From Planctomycetota bacterium (GTDB lineage: Bacteria > Planctomycetota > B15-G4 > SIAN01): a stretch of 64,000 nucleotides of DNA. A program made the position numbers and the translations under genes. Positions 52,293-60,689 of the stretch are shown in pieces; position 1 is the stretch's first letter, and each line of letters opens with the position of its first letter. The notes beneath the pieces are model-generated. The model searched no databases. It saw nothing but the letters and a program-made list of their open reading frames with translations, and was not told where the DNA came from. The stretch lies in the NCBI GenBank assembly GCA_028289345.1, contig JANQQL010000033.1, positions 310,001 through 374,000 of the forward strand, written 5' to 3'.

Positions 52293-54011
52293 ATGCGTCC
52301 GAGCCCTCGCTACCCGGTCGATGAACCAGCCAGCCTGGAAGGGCGTCGCGTCTCCGTGAACAATTCTCGGGAGGTGCCAGTCTCTGAGTCGCACGAGCGG
52401 GCGGTCCGGCCGTGGTTTTCCTTGCTCTTGTCGCTCGGGTTGTGCGTCGCCGCGGTGATTTTTGTCGCGAATGTCCATCGCCACTGGTTTCTCGGCGACG
52501 ACTGCTTCATCAGCTTTCGCTACGCACGGCACCTCGTGGACGGATGGGGACTGGTGTGGAATCCGGGCGAGCGCGTGGAAGGGTATTCCAACTTCCTGTG
52601 GGTGATGATCATGGCCGGCAGTCTGGCCGTGGGGATCGCACCCGAATGGTCTTCCAACGCGATCGGAGTCGCCAGCGGTGCGCTGCTTCTTTGGGGATTG
52701 ATTCGCTGGTGGCGCAAAGCCCCGGGAGGGCTTCTGACCCCCGCGTCACTACTCGCGGTGTCCGTTCTCGCCTCATCCCGTTCCTTCACCGCTTGGTGCA
52801 CGAGCGGGCTGGAGACCATGTTCTTCACGGCCGGATTGACCCTCGCGACCCTGTCCACTTTGCGTGCCTGGAAGGAGCATCAAAACGCATCCCTCACCAC
52901 CAGCGTTGTTCTCTCCGTCCTGATCCTCACCCGTCCCGAAGGCCTGCTCTTTGCAGGACTGCTCGGGGGTTGGGGACTTTGCGACGTGGCCTTTGGTCGC
53001 CATCGATTCGGCAAGACCGTTGCCTGGGCACTGCCCTGGATTGCCACAGCGATCGCACTGTTCGCCGGCAGGTACTGGTACTTCGGCCAGTGGTTTCCGA
53101 ACACGTTCTACGCCAAGGTCCCTGGGGTCTGGTGGGACCAGGGTCTGGCGTACGGTGCGATGTTCTTGGAGCAATACCGTTTCGCCTGGTTTCTTCCTCT
53201 GGCCGTTCCCGCCATGTTCGGAGCACGCGGCGAGGAGTGTCGGCGCATTTCTCTCCTGGTCGGCGTGTACTTGACCTACGTCGTTTCCATTGGGGGCGAT
53301 CGCTTTGAGTTCCGGTTCCTTGTCGTCGTGCTTCCTCTCACCATGGTGGTTCTGGTGGAAGGACTTCGTACGGTCGCGTGCTGGCTCTGTCGCGTTCAAG
53401 GAATCCTGGGGTCCGGATTCGCGATCCTGATGGCGGCCGGACTCCTGGGAACAACCTGGGCCGGCTCCTGGAAAGACGTGGACTACGCTCACGGGGTCGC
53501 GACGCTTCGCGAGGTCAAAGGCTACGCGGAGCGACGCATGGCAACAGGACGCACGCTGCGCCGCGCCATCGACGCCGGCGAATTGCCCGCGGACCTGGTT
53601 CTTGGAGTCGGAGGAGCCGGAGCGGTCCCTTACTACACCGGGTGGACCACCGTGGACCGGCGCGGGCTCAACGACTCGTACATTGCTCACTTGCCGTTGA
53701 TGGCTCGAGGCAAAGTGGCTCACGAACGGGACGCTCCTTACCAGTACCTGGTGGAACGAGAGGTCGCGGTGTTCGACGTGCTCGGCGACCTCCTCCATCC
53801 ACGCCCCGAAGGCAGCGGCCGCAAGCCACGCAAGTTGGAGGGGCGACCGTTGAGCATGCGAGCTCTGCCCCTGGACGACGAGTACCTCGTCTTCGCCACC
53901 TTTGTCAGTGATGCCGAGTTGGAACGCTTGTTCCCTGGAAAGAAGATCTTCCGCCTGCGCGGCAACCAAGTGGCAGACTCCTTCGGCGACGAAGAGTCGC
54001 GGTCGCACTGA
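52293..54011 (+). CDS. GT-C-type membrane glycosyltransferase, arabinofuranosyltransferase-like
   Basis: The protein of about 572 residues has ten or so membrane helices and a soluble C-terminal domain. After helix 1 the loop GDDCFISFRYARHLVDGWGL, followed directly by VWNPGERVEGYSNFLW, is the pattern I associate with AftB-like terminal arabinosyltransferases, which use decaprenyl-phosphoryl-arabinose. The double Asp is the expected catalytic site. This agrees with the prenyltransferase at 21498. The start is uncertain: ATG 52293 has no good ribosome site, and GTG 52356 or 52374 are alternatives closer to the first helix. Confidence 0.75.
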   Translation: MRPSPRYPVDEPASLEGRRVSVNNSREVPVSESHERAVRPWFSLLLSLGLCVAAVIFVANVHRHWFLGDDCFISFRYARHLVDGWGLVWNPGERVEGYSNFLWVMIMAGSLAVGIAPEWSSNAIGVASGALLLWGLIRWWRKAPGGLLTPASLLAVSVLASSRSFTAWCTSGLETMFFTAGLTLATLSTLRAWKEHQNASLTTSVVLSVLILTRPEGLLFAGLLGGWGLCDVAFGRHRFGKTVAWALPWIATAIALFAGRYWYFGQWFPNTFYAKVPGVWWDQGLAYGAMFLEQYRFAWFLPLAVPAMFGARGEECRRISLLVGVYLTYVVSIGGDRFEFRFLVVVLPLTMVVLVEGLRTVACWLCRVQGILGSGFAILMAAGLLGTTWAGSWKDVDYAHGVATLREVKGYAERRMATGRTLRRAIDAGELPADLVLGVGGAGAVPYYTGWTTVDRRGLNDSYIAHLPLMARGKVAHERDAPYQYLVEREVAVFDVLGDLLHPRPEGSGRKPRKLEGRPLSMRALPLDDEYLVFATFVSDAELERLFPGKKIFRLRGNQVADSFGDEESRSH

Positions 54012-54070
54012 GAATCCTTTTCCGGTCCCCACCGTCGCGGGGGAACCGTGCCTTGAGAGGCTTCCCGATC

Positions 54071-54090
54071 CCTGCCGAAGAAACGGCAGG
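54071..54090. terminator. Hairpin after the GT-C-like gene
   Basis: CCTGCCG-AAGAAA-CGGCAGG is a perfect 7-bp stem with a six-base loop, 60 bases after the glycosyltransferase stop. It lacks a T run, so it may be a pause or processing site rather than an intrinsic terminator. Confidence 0.35.
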
Positions 54091-54164
54091 TGCCCAGCGT
54101 TCCCCGGTTTCGTTGGCTAATGGAATGAGAAGGGTGCTCTGCTTCCTCCGATGAAGGAGTCGTC

Positions 54165-55130
54165 TTGGATACGAGCAACAACGGTCACGGACACACTTCC
54201 TCCGAACTGCCCGGAGTCACGGTCGCGCTCGGCGGTGGGGGAGCCCGTGGTTTGGCTCACTTCGGCGTGTTGAGCGTGTTGGAAGCCGAAGGCATCCGCA
54301 TCCAAGGCGTGGTGGGGAACAGCGCCGGAGCCATTGCGGGTGCTGTTTATCTGCAAAACCCCGACGCCAAGAGCGCGGCTCGACAGACACTGGAGTTCCT
54401 TGACAGTCCGCGATTCCAGCGCCACAAGCTGGCGTTCCGCTTGTCCAAGAAGGACGGAGCCAAGCAACCTCCCACGGTCCTGAGTCGCCTGCTCTCCGGG
54501 TGGCGCCGACAAGTGGCGATGCACCTCCTGTTTCGTCGTCCGTCCCTGTTCCATTCTCGCCGCTTGGACGCGGTCATTCGTGCCATCGTCGAAGAGATCA
54601 ACATCGAGGACGCCCGGCTTCCGTACCGGGTCGTCGCGCTGGATCTCGCGACCGGCGAAGAGGTGATGCTCGATTCGGGCAATGTCCACGAAGCTCTGCT
54701 CGCCTCTTGCAGTGTCGCCGGGTTCTTTCCGCCGGTGGAGCTCAACGGCAGGACGCTCATTGATTCCGGGCAGTCGGACAATCTCCCAGTCCAGGCCGCC
54801 AAGGCGTTGAACGGGGATCCAGTGATCGCCGTCAACCTCAGCGCCTCGTTGGAGCACCGCGATGACTTCGGCACCGGCATCGAAGTCATGTTGCGCTCGG
54901 AAGAGATCGGCTCCCGCTGGAACAGCCGACTGCGTGGACGCGAAGCGTTGGCCGTGGTGACCCCCCAGATGGACGGACGCTTCTGGCTGGATTTTTCCGA
55001 TCCGGAAGAGGCCTACGTGGCCGGCGAGGAGGCCGCCCGCGAGGCGATGCCGCAGATTCGAGAGGCCCTCGAAGCGGAGGCCCGGGTCCGGAGTCGGGCG
55101 TCCACGGACGCCGTCCCGCGCTCGACTTGA
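54165..55130 (+). CDS. Patatin-like phospholipase family protein
   Basis: The 321-residue protein is a bacterial patatin. The oxyanion loop is GGGGARG (23-29), the nucleophile is S53 in GNSAG, and the partner Asp is D199 in LIDSGQSDNLP. The usual second motif is D-G-G/A, so the Ser after the Asp is a small deviation. Patatins hydrolyse phospholipid acyl chains, usually at the inner membrane or after secretion. No signal sequence is seen. The start is TTG 54165, with AAGGAG six bases away. Residues 80-130 form a basic insertion that could contact membranes. Confidence 0.9.
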   Translation: MDTSNNGHGHTSSELPGVTVALGGGGARGLAHFGVLSVLEAEGIRIQGVVGNSAGAIAGAVYLQNPDAKSAARQTLEFLDSPRFQRHKLAFRLSKKDGAKQPPTVLSRLLSGWRRQVAMHLLFRRPSLFHSRRLDAVIRAIVEEINIEDARLPYRVVALDLATGEEVMLDSGNVHEALLASCSVAGFFPPVELNGRTLIDSGQSDNLPVQAAKALNGDPVIAVNLSASLEHRDDFGTGIEVMLRSEEIGSRWNSRLRGREALAVVTPQMDGRFWLDFSDPEEAYVAGEEAAREAMPQIREALEAEARVRSRASTDAVPRST

Positions 55131-55357
55131 ACGGAGTCTGGCAGCCTGTTAGAAGGTCTGCCCGTTTTTCGCTCATTTCCATGAGCGCTCCGTCCCTTCC
55201 CGTCCAACTTGCCCGGGCCCATGTGCACTCCGTTCGTGTGTTTGAATTTGCGGTCCGCGGAGGCGGCCCTGGATGTGGTCTGCCGTGATCCACGGACGGG
55301 ACCGCAGATCGTCGTTGCGGAGAGCTCTCGGTCCCTTCGTAGTCACGAGGAGGACGT

Positions 55358-56668
55358 GTGACGAATTCCCCTCCGCGCCCGCTGGCGGCCGTGATTCTCG
55401 CCGGGGGCCAAGGCAAACGGCTCCGCTTCGCTGGTCCCAAGGTCCTGGCGCCGATTTGCGGCGTCACGTCCCTGGACCACGTGTTGGAAGCAGCCGCCGC
55501 CCTCCGGCCCGATCGCACCGTGGTCCTGGCCTGTCATCAGCGAGAAAAAGTCGAAGCCTTGCTCGAGAGGCGGTCCGGACTCGAGGTCGTGGACCAGGGA
55601 GAGCCTCTCGGGACCGGCCACGCGGTGCAGAAGGCCTTGGAGGGAATCCCAGACTTCCGTGGCGACGTGCTGGTTCTTTTCGGAGACGGTCCTTTGGTGC
55701 GGGCCGAGACCTTGCAAACCCTGGTCGATGCTCATCGCCAAGACCGGCCGGCATGCACGTTGTCAACGGCATGGATGCAAGACCCCACCGGCTATGGCCG
55801 GATCCTCCGCAAGCCGGACCAGACTTTGGATCGCGTCGTCGAGCAGCGAGACGCGTCCGACACCCAGCGAGCCGTCCAAGAGGTGCACTGCGGCCTGGCC
55901 GTGTTCGACTCGGATGCGCTGCGCCAAGCTCTCGGCCGAATCGGGCAAGACAATGCGCAGGGGGAGTACTACCTGACAGACGCGTATCAGCTTCTGCAAG
56001 AAGACGGGGGAAGCGTCCGCTTGGTCGCGCTCGGAGAAACCGACGAAGGCTTCGGTTTCAATACCCCGGATGAGTTGCTCGACATCCGGCGCCGAATGAA
56101 GCATCGGATTCTGGCCGACCACCAAGCCCGGGGTGTCAGCATCGAAGATCCCGACACCGTGTTCATCGACAGGAACGTGAGCATCGGCGAAGGCACGGTG
56201 ATCTTGCCGTTCACCGTCATCCGCGGTCCGGTCACGATCGGGAAGAACTGCGAAATCGGCCCCTTCACCCACTTGCGATCGGGCGCTTCCCTGTGCGATG
56301 GTGCAGCGGTCGGCAACTTCGTGGAAATGAAGAACAGCACCCTGGGACCTCGTTCCAAGGCCAAGCACCTGACTTACCTCGGGGACACCACCATCGGCGC
56401 CGGAACCAATATTGGAGCGGGAACGATCACGGCGAACTACGATGGTTCGAAGAAACATCCGACTTCCATCGGTGACGGCGCATTCATCGGCAGCGGTGCC
56501 ATCTTGGTGGCCCCCTCCGAGGTGGGCGACGGTGCCACGGTGGGGGCCGGAGCGGTGGTGACCAGCGGTCGACCGGTTGCCCCGGAAAGCGTGGTGGTCG
56601 GAATTCCCGCCCGACCATTGCAAGGCGGTGGTGATCAAAGCTCGAAACCGGAGGGGGAGCCGTCGTGA
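55358..56668 (+). CDS. glmU: GlmU-type bifunctional N-acetylglucosamine-1-phosphate enzyme
   Basis: The 436-residue enzyme makes UDP-GlcNAc, the precursor of peptidoglycan and lipopolysaccharide. The N-terminal pyrophosphorylase opens AAVILAGGQGKRL and has FGDGPLV and GEYYLTD. The C-terminal left-handed beta-helix acetyltransferase has NSTLGPRSKAKHLTYLGD and NIGAGTITANYDG. The length is slightly under the E. coli protein. GTG 55358 follows a GAGGAGG site four bases away, which is somewhat close. The stop overlaps prs by GTGA. The 227 bases upstream hold no gene I can see. Confidence 0.95.
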   Translation: MTNSPPRPLAAVILAGGQGKRLRFAGPKVLAPICGVTSLDHVLEAAAALRPDRTVVLACHQREKVEALLERRSGLEVVDQGEPLGTGHAVQKALEGIPDFRGDVLVLFGDGPLVRAETLQTLVDAHRQDRPACTLSTAWMQDPTGYGRILRKPDQTLDRVVEQRDASDTQRAVQEVHCGLAVFDSDALRQALGRIGQDNAQGEYYLTDAYQLLQEDGGSVRLVALGETDEGFGFNTPDELLDIRRRMKHRILADHQARGVSIEDPDTVFIDRNVSIGEGTVILPFTVIRGPVTIGKNCEIGPFTHLRSGASLCDGAAVGNFVEMKNSTLGPRSKAKHLTYLGDTTIGAGTNIGAGTITANYDGSKKHPTSIGDGAFIGSGAILVAPSEVGDGATVGAGAVVTSGRPVAPESVVVGIPARPLQGGGDQSSKPEGEPS

Positions 56669-57603
56669 CCCGTGACCAGATCAGCATCCTGCATGGCAAC
56701 GCACACCCGAAGCTGGCCCAGGCCATTGCCGAAGGACTCGGTGTCGAAACCAAGCGCGCCACCGTCGGACGTTTTCCGGACGGCGAGATCGACGTCAAGG
56801 TTCTGGACGACCTCCGCGGCTCGGACGTGTTCATCGTCCAGCCCACCAGCCCCCCGGTGAACGATCACCTGATGGAGCTTCTGCTGTTGATCGACACCTG
56901 CGTGCGCGCCAGTGCCGGTCGAATCACCGCGGTCATCCCCTACTACGGCTACGCCAGGAAGGACCGCAAGGACGAAGGCCGAGTGCCGATCTCCGCCAAG
57001 CTGGCGGCCAATATGATCAGCACGGCCGGCGCGGACCGGGTGCTGACCATCGACCTCCACGCCGCTCAGATCCAGGGGTTCTTTGACATTCCCGTGGACC
57101 ACCTCTACGCCAAGTCGGTCCTGGTCGACCACTTCGCCAAAGCCCTCGAGGAACCGGTGATCGTCGCCCCGGACATGGGGGGGCTCAAGCGGGCCCGCGC
57201 CTACGCGGAGACCCTCGGCTCCCAGGTGGCGATCATCGACAAGCGCCGGCTGGCCGCGGACAAGGTCGACTGGGAGCACATGATCGGCGAGGTCGAGGGC
57301 AAGGACGCCCTGCTCGTGGATGATATGATCACGACCGGCGGTTCCATGGTGCAGGCCATTCGGATCGTCCGGGAGCACGGCGCTCGGAAGATCTTCGTCG
57401 GCGTGACCCACGGCGTATTTTGTAAGGACGCCGTCCAGAAACTCGAGGCCTCCGGTGCGGATGGTGTCGTCGTGACGGACACCGTCCCGTATCCTGCGCC
57501 CTTCCCGGAGCGATTCCACAGTCGTTCCGTGGCTCCGCTGCTGGCTCGTGCGATCGACGCGATCCACCACAGCAAGTCAGTCAGCGCTTTGTTTGAGGAT
57601 TGA
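56665..57603 (+). CDS. prs: Ribose-phosphate pyrophosphokinase
   Basis: The 312-residue enzyme makes PRPP from ribose 5-phosphate and ATP for nucleotide, His and Trp synthesis. Signatures are GRFPDGEIDVKV, the flexible-loop YYGYARKDRKD, TIDLHAAQIQGFFDIPVDHL, and the PRPP-binding LLVDDMITTGGSM. All catalytic Lys, Arg and Asp positions look normal. The start is GTG 56665 in a GTGA overlap with glmU, so the two are coupled. The neighbouring UbiA-type transferase elsewhere in the window would consume PRPP if it is a phosphoribosyltransferase. Confidence 0.97.
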   Translation: MTRDQISILHGNAHPKLAQAIAEGLGVETKRATVGRFPDGEIDVKVLDDLRGSDVFIVQPTSPPVNDHLMELLLLIDTCVRASAGRITAVIPYYGYARKDRKDEGRVPISAKLAANMISTAGADRVLTIDLHAAQIQGFFDIPVDHLYAKSVLVDHFAKALEEPVIVAPDMGGLKRARAYAETLGSQVAIIDKRRLAADKVDWEHMIGEVEGKDALLVDDMITTGGSMVQAIRIVREHGARKIFVGVTHGVFCKDAVQKLEASGADGVVVTDTVPYPAPFPERFHSRSVAPLLARAIDAIHHSKSVSALFED

Positions 57604-57609
57604 TGAACG

Positions 57610-58254
57610 ATGGAAACTCTTGAACTCCAGGCAGAGAAGCGCACCGAGATGGGAAGTGCTCCCAGCCGCCGACTGCGTCGCAGCGGCCGTCTGCCGGTGA
57701 ACCTCTACGGGCAAGGCAGCGACCCCTTGGCGCTGCACATCGACGCCCACACCCTGGAGCAGGCGCTGCGCCATCACGCGCGGGTTGCCTCCCTGAAGTT
57801 CGACGGCGGCGCGGCGGACGCGGTGATCCACAAGGTCGACCACGACCCGATCTCCCAAGAAGTCTTGCACGTCGACTTCCTGCGCGTGGACCTGAGCAAG
57901 AAGGTCGAGGTGGCGGTTCCACTGAAGCTGCACGGTCCCGCCCAGGGCGAGGTCGACGGCGGAATTCTCCAAGAGCAAAACGACTCCATCACGGTGAGCG
58001 TGTTGCCGCTGCAGATTCCCGAAGAGATTGAAGTCGACATCCGCGAACTGAAGATCCACGAGTCCATCCACGTCCGCGACGTCGTCCTGCCGGAAGGCAT
58101 GGAAGCGGTTGACGACGGCGACAAGGTGCTGCTGTCCATCGCCGAGCCGCGCTACGGGGTTGACGAAGCTGCCGCCGGCGAAGAAGGCGAAGGCGGAGCC
58201 GAACCCGAAGTGATCGGCAAGGCGGACAAGGACGGCGAGGACAAAGCGGACTAA
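57610..58254 (+). CDS. rplY: 50S ribosomal protein L25 (long CTC/TL5 form)
   Basis: The 214-residue protein binds 5S rRNA in the large ribosomal subunit. The N-terminal L25 domain shows SAPSRRLRRSGRLPVNLYG and HKVDHDPISQEVLHVDFLRVD. A C-terminal beta domain, as in CTC and TL5 (PLKLHGPAQGEVDGGILQE), follows. It ends with an acidic Gly/Glu tail (EEGEGGAEPE). The ATG is six bases after prs with a GAGG upstream. Confidence 0.93.
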   Translation: METLELQAEKRTEMGSAPSRRLRRSGRLPVNLYGQGSDPLALHIDAHTLEQALRHHARVASLKFDGGAADAVIHKVDHDPISQEVLHVDFLRVDLSKKVEVAVPLKLHGPAQGEVDGGILQEQNDSITVSVLPLQIPEEIEVDIRELKIHESIHVRDVVLPEGMEAVDDGDKVLLSIAEPRYGVDEAAAGEEGEGGAEPEVIGKADKDGEDKAD

Positions 58255-58270
58255 GCTCCGCCGCTTCGAC

Positions 58271-58870
58271 ATGCACGTGGTCATGGGGCTCGGCAATCCT
58301 GGGCCCGAATACCAAGGCACTCGTCATAACCTCGGCTTCGAGGTCGTCGAGCAGGTTGCCCGTGAGCTGCAGGTGACCCTCGAGCCGCGTCCCGGGCCAT
58401 CTCGAGTTGGCACTGCGGAGGCGGCCGTTGGCCCGGTGACACTGTGCTGCCCCGAAACGTTCATGAACCGCTCGGGACGGGCACTCGCCGCTTTGGACCC
58501 AGAACAGACCTGGCCGTCCCAGCAGATCCTCGTCGTCTACGACGAGCTGGATCTCGAGGCCGGTGATCTGCGGATTCGCCCTCGGGGATCGGATGGCGGT
58601 CATCGCGGGGTCCGGTCGATCGAGGAGCACCTCGAAAGCACCGATTTCCCGCGCATGCGGCTCGGCATCGGGCCTCGTCCCGCGGACATTGACACCATCG
58701 ATTTCGTGTTGGGCCGCGCGCAAGGGGAGGAGCGGGAACACCAGCAAAACGCCGTTGCGGCTGCCGCCAAGGCCGTGCTAACCTGGCTCGACTCGGTCTC
58801 ACTGGAAATCGTGATGAGCCGATTCAACCGGCGCCGACAGACGGAGCCGGATGAATCCGACCCAGCGTAG
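58271..58870 (+). CDS. pth: Peptidyl-tRNA hydrolase
   Basis: The 199-residue enzyme releases peptides from peptidyl-tRNA that drops off ribosomes. The catalytic His is H19 in GTRHNLGF, with D91 in VVYDELDLEAG and N66 in FMNRSG; the basic helix GSDGGHRGVRSIEEHL is also conserved. The gene order rplY-pth is widely conserved. A TGLGNPG-like opening (MGLGNPGPEY) sets the start at ATG 58271, 16 bases after rplY. No unusual feature was noted. Confidence 0.96.
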   Translation: MHVVMGLGNPGPEYQGTRHNLGFEVVEQVARELQVTLEPRPGPSRVGTAEAAVGPVTLCCPETFMNRSGRALAALDPEQTWPSQQILVVYDELDLEAGDLRIRPRGSDGGHRGVRSIEEHLESTDFPRMRLGIGPRPADIDTIDFVLGRAQGEEREHQQNAVAAAAKAVLTWLDSVSLEIVMSRFNRRRQTEPDESDPA

Positions 58871-58894
58871 CGCCAGAGAGACCTGGAACCGCCT

Positions 58895-58947
58895 CGTCCG
58901 AAAACGTTTCGGGCGATTGTCCACCACCGAGCCTGCCCCTGCGGCAG
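58895..58947 (+). promoter_or_regulatory. Two hairpins in the rpsF leader
   Basis: CGTCCGAAA pairs with TTTCGGGCG around ACG (58895-58915), and CTGCC pairs with GGCAG around CCTGC (58933-58947). They lie between pth and rpsF, in the position where S6:S18 complexes bind leaders in other bacteria to shut off their own synthesis. Whether the known S6:S18 motif is formed cannot be judged by eye. Confidence 0.35.
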
Positions 58948-58986
58948 ACGTGTCAGAGCGATCCGGCACCCGATGGAGGAGTTCTG

Positions 58987-59481
58987 TTGAATCCATACGA
59001 AGGGATGTTCGTCCTCTTCAACAAAGAGGCACAGAAGGACCATGACTACCTCGAAGAGCATGTCAAGCAGCTGATTGACAAGGTCGGAGGGACGGTCAAG
59101 CGCTTGAGCAAGTGGGATGAGCGTCAGCTCGCCTACGAGATCAACGGCCAGCGCGACGGCATTTTCTACCTGTGCTTCTTCGAAGCCGAAGGCAGTGTCA
59201 TCGCCGAGTTGCGTCGGGAATGCGAGCTGTCGGAACTGGTGCTGCGCCTGTTGGTCCTGCGCCTCGACAAGATTCCCAGCGAAGAGGATGTCCGCCGCCA
59301 GTCCGGGCGGCGCGCGGAAAAAGAAGAAGAGGAAGGGTCGGGCACTCCTGCCGCCAGCAGTGAGTCCGGCGACAAGGGCGACGCGGAAAAGAAGGACGAG
59401 AAGTCCGACCAGCCCGCCGAGTCGGCCCCCGCAGCGGAGTCCAAGCCCAACGAGGCAGCCGCTTCCGAATCCAGCTCCTGA
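58987..59481 (+). CDS. rpsF: 30S ribosomal protein S6 with long acidic tail
   Basis: The first 95 residues are a normal S6 fold (MNPYEGMFVLFNKEAQ; LSKWDERQLAYEINGQRDG; LRLLVLRLDKIP). It pairs with S18 on the small-subunit platform. The last 65 residues are a Glu/Ser/Ala/Lys low-complexity extension absent from E. coli S6, apart from its shorter glutamylated tail. The start is TTG 58987 with a strong GGAGGAG site. Together with rpsR and rplI it forms the usual S6-S18-L9 operon; no ssb lies between them. Confidence 0.94.
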   Translation: MNPYEGMFVLFNKEAQKDHDYLEEHVKQLIDKVGGTVKRLSKWDERQLAYEINGQRDGIFYLCFFEAEGSVIAELRRECELSELVLRLLVLRLDKIPSEEDVRRQSGRRAEKEEEEGSGTPAASSESGDKGDAEKKDEKSDQPAESAPAAESKPNEAAASESSS

Positions 59482-59508
59482 TCCGAGCCCCTTCCCAAGG
59501 AACCAACG

Positions 59509-59781
59509 ATGGTCAAACCGAAGAAGAAGTCCCGCATCGCACTCGCTCGCCAACGCCAGCGGCGCTACCGCAAGTTCGTTGGCAAAGCTCGCCTCGGTCA
59601 GAAGGAAACTCCTGACCTGAACTACAAGGACGTCGGCACCCTGCAGAAGTACTTGTCGCCTCAGGGCAAGCTCATGTCGCGCAAGCGCACCGGCTTTTCG
59701 GCCCAGGGCCAGAGCCGTCTCAAGATGGTGGTCAAGCAGGCCCGCTACGTCGGTCTGCTCTCGCCCCTTTCCGGTCGCTAA
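59509..59781 (+). CDS. rpsR: 30S ribosomal protein S18
   Basis: The 90-residue basic protein has the S18 signature: LNYKDVGTLQKYLSPQGKLM followed by SRKRTGFSAQGQSRLKMVVKQARYVGLLSPL. It binds S6 and 16S rRNA on the platform. The N-terminal 30 residues are very basic (KPKKKSR...RQRQRRYRKF), with no zinc cysteines. Start ATG 59509 is 27 bases after rpsF. Confidence 0.96.
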   Translation: MVKPKKKSRIALARQRQRRYRKFVGKARLGQKETPDLNYKDVGTLQKYLSPQGKLMSRKRTGFSAQGQSRLKMVVKQARYVGLLSPLSGR

Positions 59782-59801
59782 GGAAGAGGAAGGAATCTGT
59801 C

Positions 59802-60398
59802 GTGGAAGTCATCTTGCTCGAGTCGATTCACTCCCTCGGCCGCAAAGGTCAAGTCGTCAAAGTCAAGGACGGCTTCGGACGCAACTATCTGTTGCCCCAG
59901 CACAAGGCCATGCCGGTCAACCCGGACACCCTGAATCGACTGAAGAACCTGAAGAAGCGCTTTGAGCTGGAAGAAGCCAAGCTGGTTTCGGAATTGCAGG
60001 AGCTGGCCAAGGCGCTTGGTGAGACCTCCATCGAAATGGCGGTCAAGGCCACCCAAGAGGGACACCTGTTCGGATCTGTCAATGCCAGCATGATCAGCCA
60101 AGAGCTGGATCACCGCGGCTTCAAGATTCTGGATCGCAACCTGCGGATTGCGGAGCCGATCAAGTCGGTGGGCACCTACACGGTCACCGCACGACTGCAT
60201 CCGGACGTCGACGCCGAATTCACCGTCGTGGTCGATTCCGAAACCGGCCTTCTCAAAGAATGGGAAGAGCAGGAGCGCGCCAAAGCCGAAGCAGAAGCGG
60301 CAGCTGCCGCGGAAGCAAGCGCCGAAGGGGAGGCCGGAGAGGGCAGCGGCGACGAGGCGTCTGCGGAAGCTGCGGCAGGAGAGGAAGCCTCTTCGTAG
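59802..60398 (+). CDS. rplI: 50S ribosomal protein L9 with acidic Ala-rich tail
   Basis: The 198-residue protein has the standard N-domain (VILLESIHSLGRKGQVVKVKDGFGRNYLLP), a long connecting helix and the C-domain (LFGSVNASMISQEL; GTYTVTARLHPDVDAEFTVVV). L9 stabilises 23S rRNA and stops forward slippage. A tail of about 45 residues of alternating Glu/Ala/Gly/Ser is added, similar in style to that of S6. GTG 59802 follows a GGAAGG-rich site. The 290-base gap after it holds no clear gene; a small AGGCG/CGCCT hairpin lies near 60427. Confidence 0.95.
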   Translation: MEVILLESIHSLGRKGQVVKVKDGFGRNYLLPQHKAMPVNPDTLNRLKNLKKRFELEEAKLVSELQELAKALGETSIEMAVKATQEGHLFGSVNASMISQELDHRGFKILDRNLRIAEPIKSVGTYTVTARLHPDVDAEFTVVVDSETGLLKEWEEQERAKAEAEAAAAAEASAEGEAGEGSGDEASAEAAAGEEASS

Positions 60399-60689
60399 CC
60401 GAGCTTCTTTTTCCACCGGTTTGTCAGGCGGCTTCGCCTTCCGCACGCTGGGATCGCCTCCACCTCCCTTGGTAGCATTTTTCGTGGGTGGGCCATTCCT
60501 CGTGGGTGGTTGGATGGTCTGCCATCGGGTGGTTCGCGACTTGCTCCCTTGGCGGTGGGTCCGGGTTTCTGGATGCATCGTTGGCCGAGCCCGATTCGCG
60601 AGTGACCCTCGTTCCGTGAAGCCACGCAATGCCAAGGGGCGAACCTTCGTCGAAATCCACGAAGGTTCGTGACACCGGGGGGGAGCCAA

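Noticed and set aside
52773..54032. 419-codon minus-strand frame
   Set aside because: It is antisense to the GT-C-like gene; the composition is that of a shadow.
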